From JAZGDL01 sp036477795 (GTDB taxonomy: Bacteria > Planctomycetota > Phycisphaerae > UBA1845), in NCBI GenBank assembly GCA_036477795.1, contig JAZGDL010000105.1, forward strand, positions 1-23,372: DNA of 23,372 bases, in the 5' to 3' direction. The notes beneath the pieces are model-generated. The model searched no databases. It was given only the letters and a program-made list of their open reading frames with translations, and was not told the origin of the DNA. The position numbers and the translations under genes are program-made. Below, in pieces: positions 15,544 to 22,728 of the stretch; the stretch's first letter is position 1; each line of letters opens with the position of its first letter.

Positions 15544-16966
15544 AACTACCAAACATGATGAAACCGAGAAAGAGTGAGGCGTAGGCGACCGCCCTCACTG
15601 GTAACGAGAGACGGAACACAAACGTCAGATCGCGCGTCTTCCATTGGAGCAACTGCACGCCGAACAGGGCCAGCATACAGGCAGCTAAAATGGCTATCTC
15701 CCTGGCGTTGACCACTCTGAACCATATGGTCACATCGGTGGCCAGTGCCCAGAGCATGTTCATGGCCTGGGTAAGCGTATCAGCGCGGAAGATAGGCCAG
15801 CCCAGGCAGACCAGGTGGAAGCAAATCAGAACGCGTGTCCAATGCCATGCCGCCGCCAGGAAGGCGCTGCTGGGGCGGATGTGACGCTCCAGCCAGGGGC
15901 GCAATGCCCGATGTGCGCATAGCAGTACGCCGTGATAAGCTCCAAAGCACACATAGGTCCATGCCGCACCGTGCCACAGGCCACATAAGGTCATGGTGAG
16001 CATGAGGTTGATGTAGGTTCGGCGTTCTCCCTTTCGACTACCGCCCAGTGGAATATACAGATAGTCGCGCAGCCAGGTGCTCAGACTGATATGCCATCGT
16101 CGCCAGAAGTCGCTGGGGTTAGTGGCCAGGTAGGGTAGGTTGAAGTTGAGCATCAGATCGAATCCCATGCAGCGGGCTGCCCCGCGGGCGATGTCGGTGT
16201 AGCCGGAGAAGTCGCAATAGGCTTGGATGGCGAAGGCATAGATGCCCATAAGAACCTCGAGACCCGAGGGGTCCGCGGCGCCGAAGACCATGTTGACGAG
16301 CGGTGCGACCTGGTCCGCGATGACGACTTTCTTGAACATTCCCCAACCCATCAGATAGAAGCCGCTGTAGAGCATTTTCCAGGTGATGGTGCGTGGGGTG
16401 CGTACCTGCGGCAGAAGCTGTGAAGCGCGTTCGATCGGGCCTGCCACCAGTTGCGGGAAGAAGGCCACGAAGACCGCTAAGTTCAGGAGATTCCGCTCGG
16501 TGGTGATTTTCCCCCGGTACAGATCGATGGTGTAGCTCAGGGTCTGAAAGGTGTAGAAGCTGATCCCCACCGGCAGGATGAGCCGTAACGTTCTGAGGTG
16601 CACCGGGAGGCCGATGGCGGCGGACAGGTCCGCGGCGGAGGTGACGAAGAAGTCATAGTACTTAAAAAACCCCAGGATACCCAGGTTGCAGATGATGCTG
16701 GTCAGCAGGATGGCACGCCGGCGCCAGGTTTGGATCGGCGGGCGCTCGGGATCGGCCTGCCGCACGTCAAAGCACAGGCCGCAAAGGTAGTCGACTACGG
16801 TCGAAATGATGATCAGGGCCAGGAAGCGGTAGTCCCAGCAGCCGTAAAAGTAATAGCTGGCCACCAGTAGCAACGCGTTGCGGGCCCGGACGCGGCTGCG
16901 AAGCATGACCACCATGGGGAAAACGATGGCGTAGAACAACGCGAAGTGCAGGGTATTGAAGTTCAT
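15509..16966 (-). CDS. MBOAT-family O-acyltransferase (AlgI-like)
   Basis: 485 residues, matching the AlgI/DltB-related family length, with about 11 membrane segments. Signatures include ASYYFYGCWDYRFL, NLGILGFFKYYDFF, LPVGISFYTFQTLSYTIDLY, FVAFFPQLVAGPIERA, DFSGYTDIARG, FWRRWHISLSTWLRDYLYIPLG and GLWHGAAWTYVCFGAYHG. His332 in the last is the expected catalytic His. It moves acetyl groups across the inner membrane to a periplasmic or cell-surface polymer, handing them to an SGNH partner. That partner overlaps its 3' end. No obvious ribosome site precedes the ATG. Confidence 0.93.
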   Translation of the reverse strand: MNFNTLHFALFYAIVFPMVVMLRSRVRARNALLLVASYYFYGCWDYRFLALIIISTVVDYLCGLCFDVRQADPERPPIQTWRRRAILLTSIICNLGILGFFKYYDFFVTSAADLSAAIGLPVHLRTLRLILPVGISFYTFQTLSYTIDLYRGKITTERNLLNLAVFVAFFPQLVAGPIERASQLLPQVRTPRTITWKMLYSGFYLMGWGMFKKVVIADQVAPLVNMVFGAADPSGLEVLMGIYAFAIQAYCDFSGYTDIARGAARCMGFDLMLNFNLPYLATNPSDFWRRWHISLSTWLRDYLYIPLGGSRKGERRTYINLMLTMTLCGLWHGAAWTYVCFGAYHGVLLCAHRALRPWLERHIRPSSAFLAAAWHWTRVLICFHLVCLGWPIFRADTLTQAMNMLWALATDVTIWFRVVNAREIAILAACMLALFGVQLLQWKTRDLTFVFRLSLPVRAVAYASLFLGFIMFGSYGSDSFMYFQF

Positions 16967-17126
16967 CGCGACAGAGACGCGCAGCTACCGGGGATCGTTG
17001 TTCGACGCCGGGTTCCGGGGCCCGGTATCGGCGAAGCCTCAACCCATTATCGGCCCGTCGCAAGTTGGTCTTGATGAGCGCGTCACCCAACGAGCCCGTG
17101 CCGCCGTGGGGGCGCATGGATCTCCT

Positions 17127-17203
17127 GTAGCGCCGCCCCTTGTGGGTGGCGCCTGTGGGTGGCGCCGTCTGGTCAGTGCACTGCCCACGAGGGGCGGCGC
17201 TAC
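17127..17203. repeat. inverted repeat GTAGCGCCGCCCC with internal tandem duplication
   Basis: Arms 17127-17146 and 17184-17203 are reverse complements at 19 of 20 positions (one T/C difference). Inside, the 13-nt word TGTGGGTGGCGCC is repeated twice head to tail (17141-17166), so one arm has been locally duplicated. It looks like another REP/MITE-like element without its own transposase. Confidence 0.75.
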
Positions 17204-17281
17204 GGAACTCGCTTATATAGGATGAGACTGCTCCACCGCAGGCTGGACACGTACGGGATTTCGCGCCGGCAACAAATGAAA

Positions 17282-17305
17282 GGAGCGAGATGGGAATCTC
17301 GCTCC
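17282..17305 (-). repeat. variant of the GGTGCGAG hairpin with compensatory changes
   Basis: On the minus strand: arm GGAGCGAGAT, loop TCCC, arm ATCTCGCTCC, a perfect 10-bp stem. Compared with copies B and C, stem positions 3 and 10 have swapped bases on both sides (T:A to A:T, and A:T to T:A), so pairing is kept while sequence changes. It is 26 bp from copy C and in the opposite orientation, forming a doublet. Confidence 0.75.
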
Positions 17306-17328
17306 AGCGGTGCAGCGATCGTTTGTCT

Positions 17329-17356
17329 GCTGGTGCGAGAATCCTTTCTCGCACCC
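17329..17356 (+). repeat. GGTGCGAG hairpin, copy C (3' of fbaB)
   Basis: Arm GGTGCGAGAA (17332-17341), loop TCCT, arm TTCTCGCACC (17346-17355), identical to copy B. It begins 22 nt past the fbaB stop codon, much as copy A lies 32 nt past dtd. There is no T-tract, so any role in 3'-end formation would not be by the standard intrinsic route. Confidence 0.8.
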
Positions 17357-17377
17357 GACATTTCCGGTGGACTTCAC

Positions 17378-18427
17378 CTAGGCGATGGTAATCGAGCGGT
17401 CGAGGTACACGTCCTGAATGATGTTGAGAAGCTTGACGCCTTCGGCCATCGGACGTTGGAAGGCCTTTCGGCCGGAAATAAGCCCCATGCCGCCGGCGCG
17501 TTTGTTGATGACGGCGGTGCGGACGGCGTCGGCGAAATCGTTCTTGCCCGATGCCCCGCCGGAGTTGATCAGGCCGATCCTGCCCATGTAGCAGCCCACC
17601 ACCTGGTAGCGGGTCAGCTCGATGGGATGATCGGGAGCCAGCTTCTCGTCGACCAGCTTGTGGGTCTTGCCGAAGTTGATGGCGGTGAACCCGCCGGTGT
17701 TCTCCGGCTGCTTCTGCTTGATGATGTCGGCTTGGATGGTGACGCCCAGGTGGTTGGCCTGGCTGGTCAAGTCCGCGGCAACGTGGTAATCGGTGCCGTC
17801 CTTCTTGAAGGCGTCGTTGCGCAGGTAGCACCATAGAATGCAAACCATCCCCAGTTCGTGCGCCATGGCGAAGGCCTCGGCGATTTCCTGAATCTGGCGG
17901 TTTGATTCGGCGGAGCCGAAGTAGATGGTGGCCCCCACTGCCGCCGCCCCCATGTCAGCCGCCTGCTCGACGTGGCCGAACAGAATCTGGTCATACTTGT
18001 TGGGATAGGTGAGCAGTTCGTTGTGATTGATCTTCACGATGAAGGGGATCTTGTGGGCGTACTTGCGGGCCACCGCGCCGAGCACCCCGAAGGTGGAAGC
18101 CACCGCGTTGCACCCGCCCTCGACGGCCAGCTTCACGATGTTGTCGGGGTCGAAGTAGATGGGGTTGGGGGCAAAAGACGCGCCGGCGGTATGCTCGATG
18201 CCCTGATCCACCGGCAGGATGGAGACATACCCGGTTCCGCCCAGGCGGCCGTGCTGCAGGATGGCCTGCATATTGCGCAGCACCGGCGTGGGCCGATCCA
18301 TGTCCGCCATGGTGCGGTCCACGAAATCGGCTCCAGGCAGGTGAAGAAGATCCTGGCTGATGCCGCGACACCTGTAGCTGAGCAACTCGGCCGCTTCGGC
18401 GCCGAGCAAATCCTTAATTCCGCTCAT
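17378..18427 (-). CDS. fbaB: class I fructose-bisphosphate aldolase
   Basis: 349 residues, collinear with Escherichia coli FbaB (350) along the whole length. It cleaves fructose-1,6-bisphosphate to dihydroxyacetone phosphate and glyceraldehyde-3-phosphate in glycolysis and gluconeogenesis, through a Schiff base and without metal. Diagnostic segments are SILPVDQGIEHTAGASFAPN, VGATIYFGS, AFKKDGTDYHVAADL, ADIIKQK with Schiff-base Lys237, CYMGRIGLINSGGASGKNDF and AVINKRAGGMGLISGRKAF. The ATG at 18427 has AGAGGA about 10 nt upstream. It stands alone, transcribed divergently from tig, with a recognisable promoter. Confidence 0.97.
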   Translation of the reverse strand: MSGIKDLLGAEAAELLSYRCRGISQDLLHLPGADFVDRTMADMDRPTPVLRNMQAILQHGRLGGTGYVSILPVDQGIEHTAGASFAPNPIYFDPDNIVKLAVEGGCNAVASTFGVLGAVARKYAHKIPFIVKINHNELLTYPNKYDQILFGHVEQAADMGAAAVGATIYFGSAESNRQIQEIAEAFAMAHELGMVCILWCYLRNDAFKKDGTDYHVAADLTSQANHLGVTIQADIIKQKQPENTGGFTAINFGKTHKLVDEKLAPDHPIELTRYQVVGCYMGRIGLINSGGASGKNDFADAVRTAVINKRAGGMGLISGRKAFQRPMAEGVKLLNIIQDVYLDRSITIA

Positions 18428-18496
18428 CTTGATTCATCCTCTTGATATGCCCACGACGCAACCTTCCGGCGCCACTGCACCCCACGATATAGCAGT

Positions 18497-18524
18497 AGAA
18501 TATACGGTTTATCGGCAGGGTCAA
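18497..18524 (-). promoter_or_regulatory. sigma70-type promoter of fbaB
   Basis: Minus strand: TTGACC (18524-18519, five of six -35 bases), a 16-nt spacer, then TATTCT (18502-18497, four of six -10 bases). An overlapping TATATT is a closer -10 match but leaves only 14 nt of spacing. The leader would be about 60 nt. Confidence 0.5.
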
Positions 18525-18537
18525 CTCCGAACTTCAA

Positions 18538-18575
18538 CGAGCCCTGCGGAGGCCCCGGTGCTCCGCCAAAGCTCG
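18538..18575. repeat. bipartite hairpin between fbaB and tig promoters
   Basis: CGAGC (18538-18542) pairs with GCTCG (18571-18575), and GCGGAG (18546-18551) pairs with CTCCGC (18561-18566), with small internal loops: an 11-bp interrupted stem with a 9-nt loop. It lies just upstream of the fbaB -35 box. It could be an operator or leader structure; function is unknown. Confidence 0.45.
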
Positions 18576-18842
18576 ATTGCACGCCCGCGGATTCGAATCC
18601 GTGGGTTTTGCAGTGACTTCGGCGTTCGGCAGGCGCGGCAAAGATTGACGAGTCAGATGCCTGATCCGAGCCCCAAGCGCCAGCGCGGAGTGATCTTGTG
18701 CACCCGTCATGGCACCGTCGCAGGCGTTCTGTTGCCACACGGGCGGGAGTCGGGTAGTTTGTGCCCAAGTGTTGTGCGGTCACCCCACGACGGACCCGCC
18801 GTGCGACAGTCAGCCCCCCTACGGGCGCGAGGAGATCAAGAC

Positions 18843-20411
18843 ATGACCGATGAGCAAGCGGGCCTCGAAGACGAGCAGACGGCCGTCGACGACGCCGACC
18901 AGGCATCCGAAGAGCCGGATGAAGCCGCCAAGCTGAAAGAGGCCATCGAGGTCAGCACCGAAGACGTCGGCACGTTGCGCAAAAAGCTCACCATCACCAT
19001 CCCGCGTGACGCGATTGACGAGCGGCTCGACGAACAATACTCGGAACTCAAGCGCGACTCGATCGTGCCGGGATTTCGCAAAGGCCACGCGCCGCTCAAG
19101 TTGATCCAGAAGCGTTTCGGCCACGACGTCGGTGACCAGCTCATTTCGAAACTGGTCAGCGCCGGCTACCTGGCTGCCATCGAGAAGGCCGAGCTCAAGC
19201 CCATCGGCGATCCGCTCATCTGGGCCCGCGGCAAGGATCAGGATGAAGGTGAAAAGCTGGTCAGCATTGAGAAGGCCCTCGAGGTCATGGAGCTGCCCGA
19301 CGAGGAATCGTTGACCTTTGCCTGCGAAATCGAGCTGCGGCCGGAATTCGAATTCCCCGAGCTCGAAGGCATCAAAGTTGACAAACCGAAAGTCGAGATT
19401 ACTGACGAGGACGTCGACGCTGAGATCAAGCGCTATCAGTCAATGCGAGGCCAATACGTTCCACTCACCGGCGGCACTATTGAGGAGGACGATTTGATCA
19501 TCGCCGACATGACCATGAGAGTCGACGGCAAGGTGGTCAAGGAAGAGAAGAACGCCTCCTTTGCCGCCCGCGGGCAGGTGATTGAAGGCGTAGTGATCGA
19601 GAACCTGGGCGACGCCCTGATCGGAACATCCTCCGGCGACACCGTCACCGCCGAGGCCGACGTCGGCGACGACCACGAGAATCTAGACTACCGTGGCAAG
19701 AAGGCCGCGTTTGAGATCGCCATCAAGGACGTCAAGCGTCTGGAAGTCCCCGCTCTCGACCAGCAGTTTATCGAAGTGCTCGGTTTCGACAGTAAGGAAG
19801 AGTTGCGGTCGCACCTCCGCTATACGTTGGAATCGTATCTGAGCACCGTCGTCCAGCGCGGGATGCGCGGCCAGATCGGAAAGTACCTGCTCGAAAACTG
19901 TGAGATGGAATTGCCCACCGGCCTGTCGCAGAGACAGACCGAACGGGTTGTCGCCCGGCGCAAGGTGGAGCTCTGGCAAAGGGGCGTTCCCGACCAGGAG
20001 GTCGAGAAGCACATGGACGAGCTGCGCTCCAAGGCCGGCGAGGACACCGTCAAGGAGCTCAAATTATTCTTCATCATGGAGAAGGTCGCCGAGCAGATGG
20101 AGATCGAGGTCCTCGACGAGGAACTCAACGGTGCCATCGCCGGCATAGCAGCACGACAGGGCAAACGATTCGACCGGGTACGCGACGAATTGTCCAAGGG
20201 CGAGGGCTTGATGGCCTTGTACCTGCAACTGCGCGATGACAAGATCCTCGACGCCCTCCTGCAAAAGGCCGTTATCACCGAAATCGAAGGTCCGAAAAAG
20301 AAAACCGCCAAGAAAGCCAAAAAGACCGAGAAGACCACGAAGTCGACCGTCAAGAAGTCTACCGGGACCAAGAAGGCCGGGCGGGCAACGGAGAAGAAGG
20401 CGCAAGGTTAG
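18843..20411 (+). CDS. tig: trigger factor (ribosome-associated chaperone / PPIase)
   Basis: 522 residues from the ATG at 18843, with AGGAG 8 nt upstream. It binds ribosomal protein L23 at the exit tunnel and shields nascent chains. After an acidic N-terminal extension (1-30), the ribosome-binding domain carries the signature PGFRKGHAPLKLIQKRFG (about 76-93). An FKBP-like PPIase domain follows (about 180-265), then the helical C-domain with LDQQFIEVLGF and similar segments. The last roughly 45 residues after IEGP are a Lys/Thr-rich tail (KKTAKKAKKTEKTTKST and on), like histone H1, unusual for this family. It is followed by clpP genes as in many bacteria. The usual length is about 430-450, so both ends are extended. 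Confidence 0.95.
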   Translation: MTDEQAGLEDEQTAVDDADQASEEPDEAAKLKEAIEVSTEDVGTLRKKLTITIPRDAIDERLDEQYSELKRDSIVPGFRKGHAPLKLIQKRFGHDVGDQLISKLVSAGYLAAIEKAELKPIGDPLIWARGKDQDEGEKLVSIEKALEVMELPDEESLTFACEIELRPEFEFPELEGIKVDKPKVEITDEDVDAEIKRYQSMRGQYVPLTGGTIEEDDLIIADMTMRVDGKVVKEEKNASFAARGQVIEGVVIENLGDALIGTSSGDTVTAEADVGDDHENLDYRGKKAAFEIAIKDVKRLEVPALDQQFIEVLGFDSKEELRSHLRYTLESYLSTVVQRGMRGQIGKYLLENCEMELPTGLSQRQTERVVARRKVELWQRGVPDQEVEKHMDELRSKAGEDTVKELKLFFIMEKVAEQMEIEVLDEELNGAIAGIAARQGKRFDRVRDELSKGEGLMALYLQLRDDKILDALLQKAVITEIEGPKKKTAKKAKKTEKTTKSTVKKSTGTKKAGRATEKKAQG

Positions 20412-20444
20412 ACAGCCGATGTTACGGGTGCCAGTGATGGCAAG

Positions 20445-20597
20445 GAATGAAGAATAGCGAATAGCGAATGGCGAAAAGGCGGGAACCGTAACCTCAGAGT
20501 AATAGAGAGTTTATGTGAACAAATGCCGCGTTAGCTGGAGAAGGGTGAAGGGTATAGTCGCTTCCATTCGGCATTCACTATTCGCTATTCTTCATTC
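20445..20597. repeat. MITE-like element between tig and clpP
   Basis: Terminal arms of 31 nt, 20445-20475 and 20567-20597, are reverse complements at 29 of 31 positions and start GAATGAAGAATAGCGAATAG. The 91-bp core has no open frame. Total length is 153 bp. The arms are much more AT-rich than the flanking genes and contain a GAATAGC-type internal repetition. The size and long inverted termini fit a non-autonomous transposable element; no flanking duplication is obvious. Confidence 0.75.
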
Positions 20598-20685
20598 TGC
20601 CGCGGTGAAGGGGCGTCGGCCTTAACAAACGCACGGGGCGAGGCTACGGCCCGCAATGTGCCGCCGCCCTTTAGGGGAACATCCC

Positions 20686-21333
20686 ATGGAACGGTTTTCT
20701 CACCCCATGTACTCGACGAATCAACAATACGCCGGCATCGCCCGCACCCGGGAGATGACCATCGACCAGTTGCTGCTGGAGAATCGGATCATCTTCTTGG
20801 GCGAGCCCATCGTGCCGGTCGTCGCTAAAAAGGTGATCCAGGAGCTGCTCTATCTCCAGTCCACCAAACGTGACGAGGAGGTCAGCCTGTACGTCAACTC
20901 ACCCGGCGGATACGTGGATCAGACCCTGGCGGTCTACGACACCATTCAGTCCATGGGATGTCCTATCGCCACCTACTGCATAGGCCTGGCGGCCAGCGGG
21001 GGCGCCATCCTGCTGATGGCCGGCACCAAGGGACGCCGGTTCATCCTTCCCAACGCCAAGGTGATGCTGCACCAGCCTTCAGGCGGGGTCGGCGGGCAAG
21101 CGGAGGACATCCGCATTCAGGCCGAGGAAATCCTCAAGGACAAACGACGCTTGAACGAGATTATCGCCCACCACACCGGTCGCGACGTCGAAACCATCAG
21201 AGAAGAGATTGAGCGCGATCGTTTTCTCAACGCCGAAGAAGCCGTCGAGTACGGAATCGTGGACGAGGTTCTTTCGCCCGAGAAACCCAAGAGCGGCGAT
21301 AAGAAGAATAAGAATAATAAGAATAAGAAATAG
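20686..21333 (+). CDS. clpP: ClpP protease subunit 1 (complete catalytic triad)
   Basis: 215 residues. The ATG at 20686 is chosen because AGGGGA lies 7 nt upstream; the frame opens at 20656. It is a subunit of the ATP-dependent Clp peptidase barrel that degrades unfolded proteins fed by a Clp ATPase. The triad is Ser104 (GLAASGGA), His129 (VMLHQP) and Asp178 (IERDRF); the His-to-Asp spacing of 49 equals that in Bacillus subtilis ClpP. The family's usual Met after the catalytic Ser is Gly. The C-terminus ends in a Lys/Asn tail (KKNKNNKNKK) encoded by a purine-rich AAG/AAT run. It lies between tig and a second clpP; no clpX follows. Confidence 0.95.
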   Translation: MERFSHPMYSTNQQYAGIARTREMTIDQLLLENRIIFLGEPIVPVVAKKVIQELLYLQSTKRDEEVSLYVNSPGGYVDQTLAVYDTIQSMGCPIATYCIGLAASGGAILLMAGTKGRRFILPNAKVMLHQPSGGVGGQAEDIRIQAEEILKDKRRLNEIIAHHTGRDVETIREEIERDRFLNAEEAVEYGIVDEVLSPEKPKSGDKKNKNNKNKK

Positions 21334-21380
21334 CAGAACGAATCGCTCGGACCGGGCGGGTCTTGGAGAAGAACAGGAAC

Positions 21381-21998
21381 ATGTCGACGCGCTTTCAAAA
21401 CATCCCGTTCGTGGTCGAGACCACCGGCCGCGGTGAAAGAGCCTATGATATTTACTCGCGTCTGCTCAAGGATCGCATCGTGTTCCTGGGCGGCTCCGTC
21501 GGCGACGAAACCGCCAACGTGGTCATCGCCCAACTGCTGTTCCTTTCCAACGAGGATCCCGAGGCGGACATCGCCTTGTACATCAACTCACCGGGCGGTT
21601 CGGTCTCCGCCGGCCTGGCCGTCTACGACACCATGCAATTCGTCCGCTGCGACGTAGCCACCTACTGCGTGGGAATGGCCGCCAGCATGGCTGCCATTCT
21701 TCTATGCGGCGGAACCAAAGGAAAACGATTCGTACTGCCCAACTCCCGGGCCCTGCTACATCAACCGCTGATGGGCGGCGGGATCGAGGGAGCAGCCTCC
21801 GACCTGGAGATCGAGGCGGAAGAGATCCTGCGGTTGCGGGCCCGGCTGTACGAAATCATCAGTTCACGAACCGGCCGAGATCTAGCGGACGTCGAAAAGG
21901 ACTGCGATCGTAACAAGTGGCTGGACGCTGCCGAGGTCGTCGAATACGGGTTGGCAGACACCATCATGGAGCGGGCTCCCGAGTCGAAGAGCACGTGA
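21381..21998 (+). CDS. clpP: ClpP protease subunit 2 with Asp-to-Asn triad change
   Basis: 205 residues from the ATG at 21381; an upstream TTG at 21363 is less likely. It is a ClpP family member with RGERAYDIYSRLLKDRIVFLG, YINSPGGSVSAGLAVYDTMQF, Ser102 in GMAASMAA and His127 in LLHQP. Aligning through RTGRDLADVEKDCDRNKW places Asn178 where the catalytic Asp of the triad belongs (B. subtilis Asp172, in TDRDNF). The His-to-Asn spacing is two longer because of a two-residue insert after HQPL. Listeria ClpP1 has the same Asn and works only with ClpP2. The gene follows clpP1 by 47 bp and is surely in the same operon, so a mixed two-ring particle is likely. Confidence 0.95.
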   Translation: MSTRFQNIPFVVETTGRGERAYDIYSRLLKDRIVFLGGSVGDETANVVIAQLLFLSNEDPEADIALYINSPGGSVSAGLAVYDTMQFVRCDVATYCVGMAASMAAILLCGGTKGKRFVLPNSRALLHQPLMGGGIEGAASDLEIEAEEILRLRARLYEIISSRTGRDLADVEKDCDRNKWLDAAEVVEYGLADTIMERAPESKST

Positions 21999-22057
21999 GT
22001 GTCCTCGACGAAACCCCTATCATCCGACAGTACGAGATGCACTTGGGGAACTTGATC

Positions 22058-22288
22058 CTACAACAACTCGAGAAACTGCTCGACCGTCAGCCCGCCTTGT
22101 CGAATAAGTGCCCTTAGCGTGCCGCGCGGCACATCGCCGTGCGCGGGGATTACGAGGATCGCAGGCCAATCGTCGCGCGCCATAGCAATATGGCTACCCT
22201 TCCCTCGCCCCGGAACCCTCTGAAATCCGGCGCGTTCAAAAGCGCGGATGGCATCTCGGACGGACACACTAGGGAGTCGCTGGGTCAC
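22058..22288 (-). CDS. hicA: HicA-like mRNA interferase toxin
   Basis: 76 residues from a GTG start at 22288 that overlaps the upstream stop as GTGA, implying translational coupling. HicA is a small double-stranded-RNA-binding-fold ribonuclease that cleaves mRNA. Here the fold is seen in SVRDAIRAFERAGFQRVPGRGKGSH, with the catalytic His33 in the GSH motif, followed by VIPAHGDVPRGTLRALIRQGGLTVEQFLELL, the usual HicA ending. The partner expected next to it is HicB; instead a winged-helix protein gene is directly upstream and a HicB-like gene lies one gene further. Confidence 0.88.
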   Translation of the reverse strand: MTQRLPSVSVRDAIRAFERAGFQRVPGRGKGSHIAMARDDWPAILVIPAHGDVPRGTLRALIRQGGLTVEQFLELL

Positions 22289-22719
22289 GTGGTCCGTGCC
22301 TCAGGTTCGCGCTTCCGTGCCTGCGACCGTCTCCATCTCTCATCCGCCCGCTCTAGCAACTCCACAAACGGGGTGATATCGAATTCGTTCGGCCCGTTAC
22401 CTCCGTCGGCGTTTTTGTGATTTGTGATTTCCAGTAGCCCGAGTTCGCGTAACTCGTAGGCCCATCGGCGTAACGTATCCGTGCGCACACCGAGCCCCGA
22501 GGCGATGTCTTGCCAATGTGCGCGAATTGGCTCCTCCCCAAACTTGCGGCAGGCCAGCGCGATGATGAGCATAAGGTGGCGAGGCTGGACGTCTGTCCCG
22601 ACGCGATTGTCATAGCGACCCAGGTACGCAAAAGTCTTCGGGAGCTTGAGGAACCGTTGTTGTTCAAGGAATCCCCAAACAACGGTGCTTTTCTTAGATC
22701 GCATTTTTGCTTGTTTCAT
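22285..22719 (-). CDS. winged-helix DNA-binding protein coupled to hicA
   Basis: 144 residues from the ATG at 22719; upstream GTG (22740) falls inside the proposed promoter and a later ATG is at 22704. No Shine-Dalgarno is present, and the predicted transcription start lies 1-3 nt before the ATG, so the message may be leaderless. The centre (about 45-100) has a winged helix with HWQDIASGLGVRTDTLRRWAYELRELGLLEI, resembling replication-initiator or phage-type wHTH domains. The start is Lys-rich and the C-terminus is an Arg/Glu-rich helix. The GTGA overlap with hicA means the two are made together. It may supply DNA-binding autoregulation for the toxin unit; it could equally be a mobile-element replication remnant. 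Confidence 0.75.
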   Translation of the reverse strand: MKQAKMRSKKSTVVWGFLEQQRFLKLPKTFAYLGRYDNRVGTDVQPRHLMLIIALACRKFGEEPIRAHWQDIASGLGVRTDTLRRWAYELRELGLLEITNHKNADGGNGPNEFDITPFVELLERADERWRRSQARKREPEARTT

Positions 22720-22728
22720 TGTTGCGGT

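Larger units (their letters stand above)
16967..17377. other. 411-bp gene-free region with three hairpin repeats
   Basis: No coding region is convincing. It contains the GTAGCGCCGCCCC inverted repeat (17127-17203), a variant hairpin (17282-17305) and GGTGCGAG copy C (17329-17356). The 160 bp nearest the MBOAT start show no recognisable promoter. Confidence 0.7.
18428..18842. other. divergent fbaB/tig intergenic region
   Basis: 415 bp holding the fbaB promoter (18497-18524), a hairpin (18538-18575) and the tig ribosome site (18830-18834). The frame is open upstream of tig to 18429, but the encoded sequence has no family similarity and is ignored. TTGACG at 18645-18650 has no credible -10 partner, so the tig promoter is not located. 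Confidence 0.6.

Noticed and set aside
18429..18842. N-terminal extension of trigger factor by 138 codons
   Set aside because: No family similarity, overlaps the fbaB promoter region, and a good AGGAG precedes the ATG at 18843.
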